Assembly: GCA_030835825.1 (NCBI GenBank) | Contig: JAURRA010000002.1 | Coordinates: 18,593-82,592, forward strand | DNA length: 64,000 nt | Source: Flavobacteriaceae bacterium | GTDB lineage: Bacteria; Bacteroidota; Bacteroidia; Flavobacteriales; Flavobacteriaceae | Direction of reading: 5' to 3' | Shown here: piece by piece, positions 36,484 to 46,146 of the stretch | Layout: every line of letters starts with the position of its first letter | Position numbering within the stretch: position 1 is the first letter of the stretch | Made by a program: the position numbers and the translations under genes | Notes under the pieces: model-generated | What the model saw: the letters and a program-made list of their open reading frames with translations, nothing else | What the model was told of the DNA's origin: nothing | The model's database searches: none

Positions 36484-37680
36484 TTACGATTTCGCGACAT
36501 AAGCATTTAAGGAGGCCAATATCGTTTCACAACCTTTGCGGATCTGTTTTGAACTAATGGTCAAAGGTGGCGTTATTCTCAAAGCCTTTGATTCATATAG
36601 TAATCCGAATAAAATCAAACCGCGTTCGAGACAATCCTTGATGACCCACTGAACAGCCTCTTCCGAAGGCAAAATGGCTGCTAGCATTAATCCTTTACCT
36701 CTAATTTCACTAATGAGCCGATGCTTCAATTGTGCCCGAATCATTTGTTCTTTAGATAATGTATCTCGAATGAGATGACTTTTTTTCAGAACCTGGAGCG
36801 TTGCCAGTGCTGCGGCAGCTATAATGGGATGCCCGCCAAAAGTTGTAATATGCCCCAATTTTGGATTGTCAGCCAAACTATACATGATTTCTTTGGAGGC
36901 TGTAAAAGCCCCAATGGGCATGCCGCCACCCAAACCTTTTCCCATGACTAAAATATCTGGGATACAATTGTAGTGCTCGAAGCCAAATAATTGTCCAGTT
37001 CGGCCCATGCCTGGCTGGATTTCATCCAGTATCAGTAGTGCACCAACTTCTGTGCATCTGGCGCGTAAAGCTTCTAAATATCCTAAGTCGGGTAATATAA
37101 ATCCTGCACCACCTTGAATGGTTTCTGCTACAACTGCTGCGGTATTTGTGGTAATTTGGGATAAGTCTTCTCGACTGTTAAAATGAATAAAACTGATGTC
37201 GGGGAGCAGGGGTTCAAATGGTTTTTTTCGCGATTCATAGCCCATAATACTCAAGGCACCATAGGTATTACCGTGATACGCTTGATGCATTGCAATTATT
37301 TCTGTACGACCTGTCGCACGACGCGCCAATTTCATAGCCCCGTCAATAGCTTCAGTGCCCGAATTGGTCAAATAAGTGCTTTCCAAAGGATGGGGTAGCG
37401 ACTCAGCGAGCAGTTTGCATAATCCGATAGGCGCCGATTGCAGATACTCCCCATAGACCATAACATGAAGGTACTTTCCCAGTTGCTTTTTGATGGCTCT
37501 AGTAACTGCCGGGTGTCGATGACCTAAGCTACAAGCCGAAACTCCAGCTACCAGGTCCAAATACTTTTCCCCTCGGTCGTCATAAATATAACAACCCTTG
37601 GCTTTTTGAACTTTGAGTGTATAGGGATGCGGGGTGGTCTGTGCCTGATACTGAAAGAAGTCAGAAGTCTTCATCCTCAT
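36484..37680 (-). CDS. Class III PLP-dependent aminotransferase
   Basis: 398-residue enzyme of the ornithine/acetylornithine aminotransferase group. The cofactor site shows as TNSGTEAIDGAMKLAR, YHGNTYGALS, Asp219 in LLILDEIQPGMGRTG and the Schiff-base Lys248 in VMGKGLGGGMP. It has the overall length and motif order of ArgD/RocD, but without neighbouring arginine genes the substrate is uncertain. Its start lies 20 bases inside the end of the OstA-like gene in front, so the two are co-translated. This pairing with an OstA-like protein is seen in other Flavobacteriia. Confidence 0.86.
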   Translation of the reverse strand: MRMKTSDFFQYQAQTTPHPYTLKVQKAKGCYIYDDRGEKYLDLVAGVSACSLGHRHPAVTRAIKKQLGKYLHVMVYGEYLQSAPIGLCKLLAESLPHPLESTYLTNSGTEAIDGAMKLARRATGRTEIIAMHQAYHGNTYGALSIMGYESRKKPFEPLLPDISFIHFNSREDLSQITTNTAAVVAETIQGGAGFILPDLGYLEALRARCTEVGALLILDEIQPGMGRTGQLFGFEHYNCIPDILVMGKGLGGGMPIGAFTASKEIMYSLADNPKLGHITTFGGHPIIAAAALATLQVLKKSHLIRDTLSKEQMIRAQLKHRLISEIRGKGLMLAAILPSEEAVQWVIKDCLERGLILFGLLYESKALRITPPLTISSKQIRKGCETILASLNAYVAKS

Positions 37681-39457
37681 CTTTTATTGGTTTGCCCTTT
37701 TTTTTCCGCAGTTCGTCCATGAGTTTTTTGGGAACCGGCTTCTTTTTCAGTAGGTTCGTTGACTTGTCCTTTTCGCGCTCTTTGATCTCATTTGGAGTAG
37801 CCGTTTCGATCGCCTTAAGACGGGCTTCGTCAAAAAATTCAGTCTGAGGAATATAGGGTGACAGACCTTTAATAACTGGCAGTTCAAGAGGCGGGTCGTC
37901 TTTGAATAAGTCTTCGACACTTTGCGGTCTTTCGTCATCTCGCCAGACAAAGCCTCTTAAAATCCGATCTCTTTCTTCAAGATCTGCTTCGGGATATGAC
38001 TTTCCGCCAATCTGAATGTATTTAATGAGTTCTTCGACGGTATTGTCTTCAAAGAGCATCACAATTTTTCCCGATTTAGATACGTCAATTCCAATGAGTT
38101 CATTGACCTCATTCCTCATAAAATATATGGATTCAGCATTTTTGATCACATCAACTTGGTATAGGGCATTGTCGCTAAACAACCCGATTAAGGTTTTGCC
38201 CTTAATTTGATTAAAACCTAATCCTATGGTATCTTTCGATACCACAAAGGCATTGTTAAAAACTCTAAGACTGTCTAGGGTTTCAGTCTTAGGGTTGGCT
38301 TTCAAAATAATTGTGTCACCAGTCATTTGATTGTCTAAGTGCCAAAGGATAGGATCCTTTTTTTTACCGAAGGCTTCAGCTCCTGAAAACCTTTGGAGAT
38401 TGATTAACTTGGTCAGGCCGCTTGCCTGATTGGTATGTATAGAATCCGCTTTGCCAGCAAGATTCGATTTATAAATTTTGGCGTTGTAATACGCTTTAGT
38501 GATGCGTTTGTCCTCTGGTCCAACAACCTTGATGGTATCACTGTGAATGTAAATGGAATCATTTTCCTGAACTCCAATCGCGACCGCTCTTTTGGTGATA
38601 TACATCGAATCCTGTGCTCGGAATATTTCAGCAAAATGACCTCTTACCACTGTATTATTTAGGGTGTCAGTGACCTGTATGTTGTTGACAGCAGAGGCGT
38701 AGTTCCTACTGCGATCAAAGTAAAGGCTATCGCCTTTTACAATTGAGTTATTATAAAATAGCTTGGCATCTTTTAAAAAATAGCCTACATCCCTTTTGGT
38801 ATCATAATAGCCGCGTTCGCAATACACCCGACTGTCCTTACTTTGGATAGTACTTGGCCCAAAGAGATAGGCATGACTGCTCTCAGCATAGAAATCTAAT
38901 TGTTGGGAATCGATGACGTATTTGTCATTGACCAAATGAACAGAATCAACAAATTGATATTTTTTAGCGTTCATATAATAACGCCCAATTCTGCTTGTAA
39001 TAGTTCCGGTTGTATCTTGTTCTACACGTCCATTATCTTTGTAAAAAGCCTCTTGAACACGCCGGTCGAAATATAATTTTTCAGTAAATATTGTTGATGA
39101 AGGGTCTTTTAAAATAACACCTCCGCTAGCAATAGCTAATTCTGTTTTCCCACTGTAATCTACAAAATCTGAGCGCATTTCCAGAGTGTCGCCTTGCCGA
39201 ATCAGCACATTGCCATAGGCTTCAATATAATTGTCTTTGGCATAGTGAATGGCTTGATCACACCACATCAATACCCCGTTATGCGATATTCTGACTTGAT
39301 CACTTTTATCGCGGGTGAGAATGGTCCCTCCAGGAAATTTTGACGCGTCCTTTTCTAGGGAAGGCGCGTAATCAATGGTGATTTGTTGCCGCTCTTGAGC
39401 ATGGCCAAGACCAGCACAGCACAAGGCAAAAACAACGACATATCGCAATAAACCCAC
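37661..39457 (-). CDS. OstA-like outer-membrane biogenesis protein
   Basis: 598-residue secreted protein with a GTG start and signal peptide (GLLRYVVVFALCCAGLGHAQ). Its middle is made of beta-strand repeats typical of the OstA/LptA fold (GNVLIRQGDTLEMRSDFVDY, ASGGVILKDPSSTIF, YFDRRVQEAFYKDNGRVEQD), which carry lipopolysaccharide across the periplasm in Proteobacteria. The C-terminus is charged (KPVPKKLMDELRKKKGKP). It lacks the large LptD barrel, so it is an LptA/OstA-like periplasmic protein. It overlaps the aminotransferase gene by 20 bases. Confidence 0.85.
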   Translation of the reverse strand: MGLLRYVVVFALCCAGLGHAQERQQITIDYAPSLEKDASKFPGGTILTRDKSDQVRISHNGVLMWCDQAIHYAKDNYIEAYGNVLIRQGDTLEMRSDFVDYSGKTELAIASGGVILKDPSSTIFTEKLYFDRRVQEAFYKDNGRVEQDTTGTITSRIGRYYMNAKKYQFVDSVHLVNDKYVIDSQQLDFYAESSHAYLFGPSTIQSKDSRVYCERGYYDTKRDVGYFLKDAKLFYNNSIVKGDSLYFDRSRNYASAVNNIQVTDTLNNTVVRGHFAEIFRAQDSMYITKRAVAIGVQENDSIYIHSDTIKVVGPEDKRITKAYYNAKIYKSNLAGKADSIHTNQASGLTKLINLQRFSGAEAFGKKKDPILWHLDNQMTGDTIILKANPKTETLDSLRVFNNAFVVSKDTIGLGFNQIKGKTLIGLFSDNALYQVDVIKNAESIYFMRNEVNELIGIDVSKSGKIVMLFEDNTVEELIKYIQIGGKSYPEADLEERDRILRGFVWRDDERPQSVEDLFKDDPPLELPVIKGLSPYIPQTEFFDEARLKAIETATPNEIKEREKDKSTNLLKKKPVPKKLMDELRKKKGKPIKDEDEDF

Positions 39458-39516
39458 GGATTTGTTTTTGGTAAAATTAAGGATAATTTTTAGCCTATTT
39501 TCCTTATCGTTACGAT

Positions 39517-39725
39517 TTACTTTTTCTGTACAAACTCGGTTCGCAGTACAATTTTTATTTTTTGAACCCGACAGTCAATTTCATCGCTATTCTCGGTAAT
39601 CGAATCCCTTTGACAACAGTACCTCTTTTGATGGTCATCCCTGCGCCTTTTACCTTGAGATCTTTGGTCGTTTTAACGCTGTCTCCGTCTTGGAGTGGGG
39701 TTCCATTGCAGTCTTTAGTTTCCAT
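39517..39725 (-). pseudogene. PhnA-domain gene broken by a one-base deletion
   Basis: From the ATG at 39725 the reading begins [20 protein letters not shown] and runs [23 protein letters not shown], the conserved PhnA/YjdM C-terminal domain, for 43 codons. After the TTA codon at 39599-39597 the frame slips: in the original frame it reads [13 protein letters not shown] and stops at 39555, while the next frame gives the expected [20 protein letters not shown] and FVQKK, ending at 39517. One missing A (TTAACC to TTACC) restores a 69-residue protein. Either the gene is inactive or the assembly has an indel. Too short for most gene callers. Confidence 0.82.
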
Positions 39726-39749
39726 AGAATGTTGAATTATGAAGCGGAA

Positions 39750-39977
39750 TCAGTGCGCATGAACCCGAACCAATTTGTTTTTATTTTGATGACCTTTTAG
39801 AATTTCAATACTTTTTTTCTGTATTTGGAAATGCTTGGCCAAAATTTCAATTACCGCTTTGTTGGCTTTGTCGTCTATGGCAGGGGCATTGACCCACACC
39901 TTGAGCAATTGTTCGTTAGCTACCAACTTGGTCAGCTTGGCGTTTGGAACCACTTTAACGGTATAAATCCATTCCAT
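39750..39977 (-). CDS. DUF167/YggU family protein
   Basis: 75-residue protein with the DUF167 pattern: VKVVPNAKLTKLV at the start, LKVWVNAPAIDDKANKAVIE in the middle and GHQNKNKLVRV at the end. The fold is known from YggU-type structures but the function is not. It lies 17 bases after the purA stop on the same strand and 24 bases before the broken PhnA-domain gene. Confidence 0.9.
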   Translation of the reverse strand: MEWIYTVKVVPNAKLTKLVANEQLLKVWVNAPAIDDKANKAVIEILAKHFQIQKKSIEILKGHQNKNKLVRVHAH

Positions 39978-39994
39978 TTTAACTTCGGAGCGTC

Positions 39995-41266
39995 TTATCT
40001 AAAAATAGTTTGTTTGCGGTCTGGTCCAACGGATACAATCGTGATAGGAATATCTAGTTCCTTTTCAATAAAATCGATATAGGCCAACAACTCTTGAGGC
40101 AGATCGTTCATGGTTGTCATCCCGGTCAAGTCTTCTTCCCAACCCTTAAATTTCTTATATATGGGCTTCACAAATTCTGGGGCAATGTCAAATGGAAAAT
40201 GACTAATTTCTTCGCCTTTGTGTTCATAGGTCGTGCAAATTTCTATGGTGTCAAAGCCCGACAATACGTCCGCTTTCATCATCATGAGTTGTGTCACACC
40301 ATTAATCTGACAACTATACTTTAATGCAACTAAATCCAACCAACCACAGCGTCTGGGACGGCCAGTTGTAGCTCCAAACTCTTGACCAACTTTTGACATG
40401 GCAGCTCCATTATCGTCAAATAACTCCGTAGGGAATGGTCCCGAACCAACCCGTGTTGTATAAGCTTTGAAAATTCCAAAGACCTCACCGATGGCTTTTG
40501 GGGCAATCCCCAGTCCAGTACAAGCACCTGCTGCAGTAGTAGTGGAGGAGGTTACAAAGGGATAGGTGCCAAAGTCGATATCAAGCAGTGAACCCTGCGC
40601 TCCTTCTGCTAAGATGGGCTGAGAGTTTTTTATGGCCTGATGTAAAAACTCTTCGGAATCGATAAACTGAAGTGTTTTTAAGGTGTCGATAGCCTCGAAA
40701 AAATCAGTCTCTAAGGCATCTAAATCATATTCAATATCGGATTGATGAAACTTGATAAGCGTGCAATGTTTTTCGGCTAATCGGCGGTATTTTTCCTTCC
40801 AATCAGGAGATTCGATGTCACCCACGCGTATACCGTTACGGCCAGTTTTATCCATATAGGTGGGGCCAATTCCCTTAAGAGTAGATCCGATTTTCGCTTT
40901 CCCTTTTGAGGCCTCACTGGCGGCATCCAATAGACGGTGGGTTGGCATTATTAAGTGAGCCTTTCTCGAAACGAGTAAATTTTTTCGGTAGTTTATGCCT
41001 TCTTCACTCAGTTTGTCCAGTTCTTTTTTGAAGATTACGGGATCAATTACAACTCCGTTGCCAACAACATTCATGGCTTCCGAATGAAATATTCCTGAGG
41101 GTATGGTATGCAGCACGTGTTTACGCCCATTAAAAACCAAGGTATGACCTGCATTAGGACCACCTTGAAAACGCGCGATGATGTTGTATTTTGCGGTGAG
41201 GACATCGACAATTTTTCCTTTGCCTTCGTCACCCCACTGTAATCCAAGAAGTAAATCTACTGCCAT
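39995..41266 (-). CDS. purA: Adenylosuccinate synthetase
   Basis: Joins IMP and aspartate with GTP, the first committed step to AMP. From the ATG at 41266 the protein has 423 residues and starts MAVDLLLGLQWGDEGKGK, with catalytic Asp13 and the P-loop-like GDEGKGK (12-18). GGPNAGHT, GSTLKGIGPTYMDKTGRNG and the C-terminal GPDRKQT all fit. The longer reading to 41389 would add 41 residues that overlap fur and have no homology value. Its ATG is 7 bases after the fur stop. Confidence 0.96.
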   Translation of the reverse strand: MAVDLLLGLQWGDEGKGKIVDVLTAKYNIIARFQGGPNAGHTLVFNGRKHVLHTIPSGIFHSEAMNVVGNGVVIDPVIFKKELDKLSEEGINYRKNLLVSRKAHLIMPTHRLLDAASEASKGKAKIGSTLKGIGPTYMDKTGRNGIRVGDIESPDWKEKYRRLAEKHCTLIKFHQSDIEYDLDALETDFFEAIDTLKTLQFIDSEEFLHQAIKNSQPILAEGAQGSLLDIDFGTYPFVTSSTTTAAGACTGLGIAPKAIGEVFGIFKAYTTRVGSGPFPTELFDDNGAAMSKVGQEFGATTGRPRRCGWLDLVALKYSCQINGVTQLMMMKADVLSGFDTIEICTTYEHKGEEISHFPFDIAPEFVKPIYKKFKGWEEDLTGMTTMNDLPQELLAYIDFIEKELDIPITIVSVGPDRKQTIFR

Positions 41267-41273
41267 ATTGGGT

Positions 41274-41726
41274 TTATTTCTTATTGTTTTTAGTTCCGTA
41301 AAAATAGAGACAATGCTTATGAATGCTGATGTCGAATAGTTCTTCGATGGTTTGCTTAATACTTTGAATACGCGGATCACAAAACTCAATGACTTCTCCA
41401 GTGTCGCTCAATATGACATGATCGTGCTGCTTGTCGAAATAGGATTTTTCGTATTGAGATTGATTACCTCCAAATTGATGCTTGCGCACAAGGGCACATT
41501 GCTGCAGTAGTTCAATAGTATTGTAGAGGGTGGCTCTCGACACACGATAGTTTTTTTCTTTCATGGTCATATACAGAGCCTCGATATCAAAGTGTGTTTC
41601 TTGATCGTAAATTTCCTGGAGAATAGCATAACGCTCCGGCGTTTTTCGGTGCCCATTTGACTCAAGAAAAGCTGTGAAAACTTCCTTGACAATTTCCTGC
41701 TGTTTTATACCTGATTTTATACTCAT
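41274..41726 (-). CDS. fur: Fur family transcriptional regulator
   Basis: Metal-responsive DNA-binding repressor of 150 residues. The winged helix includes [35 protein letters not shown] and [13 protein letters not shown]; the regulatory metal site shows in [16 protein letters not shown] with a later HKHCLYFYG. The structural-zinc CxxC seen in many Fur proteins is absent here (LSDTG instead of CxxCG). Whether it senses iron, zinc or peroxide is not certain. It lies between relA/spoT and purA in an order conserved in Flavobacteriia. Confidence 0.88.
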   Translation of the reverse strand: MSIKSGIKQQEIVKEVFTAFLESNGHRKTPERYAILQEIYDQETHFDIEALYMTMKEKNYRVSRATLYNTIELLQQCALVRKHQFGGNQSQYEKSYFDKQHDHVILSDTGEVIEFCDPRIQSIKQTIEELFDISIHKHCLYFYGTKNNKK

Positions 41727-41745
41727 TGTCGAATGGCAAAGTTAG

Positions 41746-43950
41746 TTAAACTCGGACAACTTTATCTATACCATTCATGTTTTTCAAATGGTTGACCAGT
41801 TTGGTGACATAATTACTGTTTTTCACAGAAAGTGATAAGGTTCCATTAAATACCCCACCTTTGGTCTCAAAGCTCAAAGAATTAATATTTACGTTCATAG
41901 TGCTAGAAATGACCTTGGTAACTTCGTTTACCAATCCGATATGATCTAGACCTGATAATTTAAGTACAACATTAAATTCTGGTTGATTGGAATCGATCCA
42001 CTGCGCTTTGATAACGCGGTAGGCAAAATTGGCTTGCATGCTCAGTGCGTTTGGGCAATCGTATTTGTGAATCTTGATGCCATCGTTAATGGTTAAAAAC
42101 CCAAAAACTTTATCGCCAGGGATTGGATTACAACAGGGCGCTAATTTGTATTCCAAATGTTCACGGTCATTACCAAAAACTAATAAATCATAATTTGGCT
42201 TTGACTCGTTTGGATTGTGTTCCTGAGAGGGTTTATTCTTTCGAATGCTTCGTTTGAGGAAGCTCATCAGCATATTGCTACGCGAGGCTGAATAAGCTTT
42301 GATCATTTTACTGTCTATAGACCCTGATCCAACACGAAAAAATAAATCTAAACTGGTTTTTAGTTTGAAAAAATTAACCATCGCATTAGTTTCCTTTTCA
42401 TTCAAAGGAATTTTCAGCTGTTTTAGCTTTCGTCTTAGAATTTCTTTGCCGTCCTCTGCAATAGCCTTGGTTTCTTCCTTCAAGGCAGTTTTTATTTTCG
42501 TTCTGGCTCGCGCTGTTATGGTATAATCGAGCCAGTTTTGTGATGGCTTGGCATTGGCTGAAGTAATCACTTCGACGGTATCTCCGCTCGAAAGCTGATG
42601 GTCAAGTGGTTTAAGTTGACCATTTACTTTGATGCCTCTGGTGTGCATGCCAACTTCTGTATGAATAGAATAGGCAAAATCAAGAGCCGAGGCACCCTTA
42701 GGTAAAGATTTTAATTCACCGTTTGGTGTAAATACGAAAATTTCTCGTGCGTATAAATTGAATTTGAATTCTTCGACAAAATCTACCGCATTGATTTCAT
42801 TATTTTCAATGGCATCCTGAAGTTTATTTACCCAGACATCTAGGTTGTCTTGTTCGCCGTTGTTTTTATACTTATAATGGGCGGCAAAGCCTTTTTCGGC
42901 CAGTTCGTTCATTCTCTCACTTCTGATTTGCACTTCTACCCATTTGCCTTTTGGTCCCATCACGGTGACGTGCACGGCTTCGTAGCCTGTAGACTTGGGC
43001 GCAGAGATCCAGTCTCTCATTCTGGTCGGATTGGGTGTGTATTGGTCAGTTACCAATGAGTAGATTTTCCACGCCAAAAATTTTTCATTTTTTTCGTTGG
43101 ACTTGTAGATAATGCGCATCGCGAATTTATCGTATACCTCTTCGTAGGATACATTCTGTTTGCGCATTTTATTTCTGATAGAATAAATGGATTTGGGTCG
43201 TCCTTTGATAATACAGTCTATTTTTCCCTCTTCTAATGACTTTTTTAGCACCTCACTAAAGACTGAAATATATTGTTCTTGCTCGTCCTTGCTTTCTTCG
43301 ATTTTTGCCTCTATCATGTCGTAAGTTTCTGGCTCCGTATATTTCAAACCCAAGTTTTCAAGTTCGGTTTTGATATTATACAAACCAATCCTATGGGCCA
43401 GAGGAGCATAGATGTATAAAGTTTCAGAGGCGATTTTTATTTGTTTCTCACGCTTGATATCTTTCATGGTCTGCATATTGTGCAAACGATCGGCGATCTT
43501 AATAATTATTACTCGCACATCCTCATTGATGGTCAAAAGCATCTTTCTGAAATTCTCTGCTTGGAGCGACACATGACTCTCTGCTTTGATTTTACCGATT
43601 TTGGTCAATCCTTTGACAATTTTAGCGACATCTGTGCCACAAGCGGCCTCAATCATTTCGTGAGTGTAATCTGGATTATCCTCAACCACATCATGGAGGA
43701 GGGCAGCGGCTATTGAGGTGGTATCAAGACCTATTTCAGAGGCCACAATTCGAGCAACAGCGATAGGATGAAAGATGTACGCTTCTCCAGATTGACGCCT
43801 TTGTTCATTATGAGCGGCCACAGCAATGTCAAATGCTTTTCTAATAAGTTTTTTATCATCCCTTGACAAGGAACGGTAGCTTACCCTAAGCAACTCTTTA
43901 TAGGCAATTTTGATTGCCCTATTTTCCGCTAAAACATCGGTTGAAGCCAT
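41746..43950 (-). CDS. spoT: RelA/SpoT bifunctional (p)ppGpp synthetase/hydrolase
   Basis: Stringent-response enzyme of 734 residues from the ATG at 43950. Domains in order: HD hydrolase with AALLHDVVEDNPDY (intact HDxxED), synthetase with KGRPKSIYSIRNKM and MRDWISAPKSTGYEAVH and VEVQIRSERMNELAE, TGS (IFVFTPNGELKSLPKGASAL), a helical linker and a C-terminal ACT domain (VVLKLSGLDHIGLVNEVTKV). Both catalytic centres look functional, so it should make and degrade (p)ppGpp. An 11-residue longer start (43983) is not supported. fur starts 19 bases after its stop. Confidence 0.95.
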   Translation of the reverse strand: MASTDVLAENRAIKIAYKELLRVSYRSLSRDDKKLIRKAFDIAVAAHNEQRRQSGEAYIFHPIAVARIVASEIGLDTTSIAAALLHDVVEDNPDYTHEMIEAACGTDVAKIVKGLTKIGKIKAESHVSLQAENFRKMLLTINEDVRVIIIKIADRLHNMQTMKDIKREKQIKIASETLYIYAPLAHRIGLYNIKTELENLGLKYTEPETYDMIEAKIEESKDEQEQYISVFSEVLKKSLEEGKIDCIIKGRPKSIYSIRNKMRKQNVSYEEVYDKFAMRIIYKSNEKNEKFLAWKIYSLVTDQYTPNPTRMRDWISAPKSTGYEAVHVTVMGPKGKWVEVQIRSERMNELAEKGFAAHYKYKNNGEQDNLDVWVNKLQDAIENNEINAVDFVEEFKFNLYAREIFVFTPNGELKSLPKGASALDFAYSIHTEVGMHTRGIKVNGQLKPLDHQLSSGDTVEVITSANAKPSQNWLDYTITARARTKIKTALKEETKAIAEDGKEILRRKLKQLKIPLNEKETNAMVNFFKLKTSLDLFFRVGSGSIDSKMIKAYSASRSNMLMSFLKRSIRKNKPSQEHNPNESKPNYDLLVFGNDREHLEYKLAPCCNPIPGDKVFGFLTINDGIKIHKYDCPNALSMQANFAYRVIKAQWIDSNQPEFNVVLKLSGLDHIGLVNEVTKVISSTMNVNINSLSFETKGGVFNGTLSLSVKNSNYVTKLVNHLKNMNGIDKVVRV

Positions 43951-44001
43951 GTCTAAAATTAATACATTGTGCTTGAAATGCAAGGCTGAATATAAAATAA
44001 A

Positions 44002-44784
44002 TCAAAAACCTCTCTGTCGTTTTGCTTCAAAGATCAGAATAGCAGCTGAAACAGAAACATTCAATGAATCTATTTGGCCTGACATGGGGATTTTGATAAC
44101 TTTTTGAGCAGATTCAAGCCAAAGCTGACTCAATCCTTGATCTTCAGTGCCTACAACAATGGCGGTGGGAGCGGTGAAATCTATTTGTTGATATGATTCG
44201 GCTTGCTCTAAGGCCGCCGCATAGATTGATATGTGTTTCGTCTTAAGCCAATTTATGATCTCTTCAGTCGAACCAGTGGCTACTGGGACAGTAAATATCC
44301 CACCTACTGATGACCTGATAATATTGGGGTTATATAGATCTGTTTTTGGATTAGCAATTAATACAGCATCTAATTTGGCTGCATCTGCCGTGCGAAATAA
44401 GGCGCCAATATTGCCTGGTTTTTCTGGGGCTTCAGCAATTAAAATCAAAGGAGTAGAGGATGCCATCTTTAAATGGCTCAACTCGTGCTTTGGCATTTGA
44501 ACTAGGGCTATCATCCCTTCTGTAGTGCCTCTATGTGCCAGCTTGTCATAGACTGCCTCAGAAACGGAAATATATTCATTTGGACCTATTGGCAGACTCT
44601 CGAGGGAAAGCTTATCTGAAAAGAGAAGCGTCTCAATTTTGCACCCACCATCAATTGCCAACTGAACTTCACGTCGACCTTCTACAACAAACAACCCACT
44701 AGTCTTTCGCAATTTTGACTTCAATTTTAATTGAAGTATTTGCTTTACTAGCGGGTTGCTTTGACTTGAAATATGCTTGTTCAT
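44002..44784 (-). CDS. TrmH/SpoU family RNA 2'-O-methyltransferase
   Basis: 260-residue SPOUT-class methyltransferase for rRNA or tRNA. The N-terminal substrate-binding domain (about 1-95) is followed by the three SPOUT motifs: LILIAEAPEKPGNIGALFRT, VVGTEDQGLSQLW and IPMSGQIDSLNVSVSAAILI. These form the knotted S-adenosylmethionine site. Target nucleotide is not determined by sequence. It is a single minus-strand gene after the relA/spoT block. Confidence 0.9.
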   Translation of the reverse strand: MNKHISSQSNPLVKQILQLKLKSKLRKTSGLFVVEGRREVQLAIDGGCKIETLLFSDKLSLESLPIGPNEYISVSEAVYDKLAHRGTTEGMIALVQMPKHELSHLKMASSTPLILIAEAPEKPGNIGALFRTADAAKLDAVLIANPKTDLYNPNIIRSSVGGIFTVPVATGSTEEIINWLKTKHISIYAAALEQAESYQQIDFTAPTAIVVGTEDQGLSQLWLESAQKVIKIPMSGQIDSLNVSVSAAILIFEAKRQRGF

Positions 44785-44834
44785 TTCTTTCTAATCAGCC
44801 TATGAGCTAAGGTCGAAAGATACTACTTTTTGAT

Positions 44835-46133
44835 CTAGTTGGACTCGTATTTCTTTTTGTAGCGCTGCCATAACTCAGTTTGATGACTTTCTAAACTGAC
44901 CTCACGACCATCGATATAAGCTTTAGTCAATCTGTTCCCCATCATCTCCAGGGCATCACCCTCACTAATAAATAAAGTAGCACTTTTACCTACTTCCAGC
45001 GTTCCGTAATTATCATCAATACCCAGGATTTTAGCTGTGTTGGCTGTAATCATACTTAAAGCAACTTCTCTGTCCAATCCTTGTCCGACGGCTTGACCAG
45101 CAAAAAAGGGTAAATTTCTACTTTGAAAATTAGCTTTTCCACCAGTATTAAGTCCAACAAGTACACCCGCATCTGACAATAATTTCGGTAGTTTGTAGGG
45201 CATGTCATAGTCGTGATCTTGCGATCTCGGTAATCTGTGCGTATTACTTAACAGTACGCCAACACTCTCGCTCTTGAGCAGGTCAGCTACTTTATAGGCC
45301 TCTTCAGCCCCAACTAAAACCAGTTTCAATTGATATTTTTTCGAGAAACCGACGGCATCAGTAATGCCTTTTTCATCGCCGACATGAACATAGAGATTCT
45401 GATAGCCTTTCATTAAGTTTTCCATGGCTTGGTATGGTAGATTAGTCGGATTTCTATTTCCTTCTAAATAGGCCTTGCATTCATCAAAAAATTCCTCAAT
45501 TCCCCGGACTTCTTTGTCGTAATCTTTATTGGCTTCGAGCGACCAAGTTCGTGTAGCCCAATTTCTGTTATAACTCAAGGTTCTGGGCCAATTCAAATGT
45601 ATGCCGTCATCGGCTCTTACGGCAGCATCCTCCCAATTCCAAGCGTCTAGTTGAACGACCGAAGAAGTTCCCGAAACACGACCGCCTTGAGGGGTAGTTT
45701 GAGCCAGTAAAACACCGTTTGGCCTCATAGACTCTACGACTTTTGATTCTGCGTTATAGGCTATTAAGCTGCGGATATGAGGCAGCAATTGTCCCAATTC
45801 TGCCTGGTCGTCACTGGCGCGAACAGCATCCACTTCAACAAGACCTAGAGTGCTATTAGCTGCTATAAAACCTGGGTAAACATGCTTGCCTGAAGCTTCT
45901 ATAACTGTTTTGCCTTCCAAGCTACCGTTAAAGGAGCTGCGCTCAGATACAGTAACCAGTTTTCCGTTATCAAAGACAAGGATAGCATTATCAATCACTT
46001 GACCATTGCCAATATGAGCTGTAGCACCCACAATGGCAATGGCATTAGTTTGCACATCACCAGGAGTTTGCTGGGCTTGTGCCATCGCTCCTACGATTAG
46101 GAACGGAATTAGAATAGATTTAAAAAATGTCAT
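44835..46133 (-). CDS. Amidohydrolase-like exported protein, metal site degenerate
   Basis: 432-residue protein with a signal peptide (MTFFKSILIPFLIVGAMAQA). The amidohydrolase scaffold is clear: IVGATAHIGNGQVIDNAILV, GKHVYPGFIAANSTLG, and the closing ILGIDDNYGTLEVGKSATL. The metal-binding HxH normally after GFID is replaced by ANS, and later His and Asp ligands also appear missing (LVLVGAEEAYKVADLL, VLVGLNTGG). It is probably not a working hydrolase. It follows the larger amidohydrolase gene by 13 bases and may form a complex with it. Confidence 0.83.
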   Translation of the reverse strand: MTFFKSILIPFLIVGAMAQAQQTPGDVQTNAIAIVGATAHIGNGQVIDNAILVFDNGKLVTVSERSSFNGSLEGKTVIEASGKHVYPGFIAANSTLGLVEVDAVRASDDQAELGQLLPHIRSLIAYNAESKVVESMRPNGVLLAQTTPQGGRVSGTSSVVQLDAWNWEDAAVRADDGIHLNWPRTLSYNRNWATRTWSLEANKDYDKEVRGIEEFFDECKAYLEGNRNPTNLPYQAMENLMKGYQNLYVHVGDEKGITDAVGFSKKYQLKLVLVGAEEAYKVADLLKSESVGVLLSNTHRLPRSQDHDYDMPYKLPKLLSDAGVLVGLNTGGKANFQSRNLPFFAGQAVGQGLDREVALSMITANTAKILGIDDNYGTLEVGKSATLFISEGDALEMMGNRLTKAYIDGREVSLESHQTELWQRYKKKYESN

Positions 46134-46146
46134 ATGTCAGTTTGTT

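Noticed and set aside
41267..41389. Longer N-terminus for purA
   Set aside because: The 41 added residues overlap fur in another frame and have no purA similarity; the ATG at 41266 is canonical.
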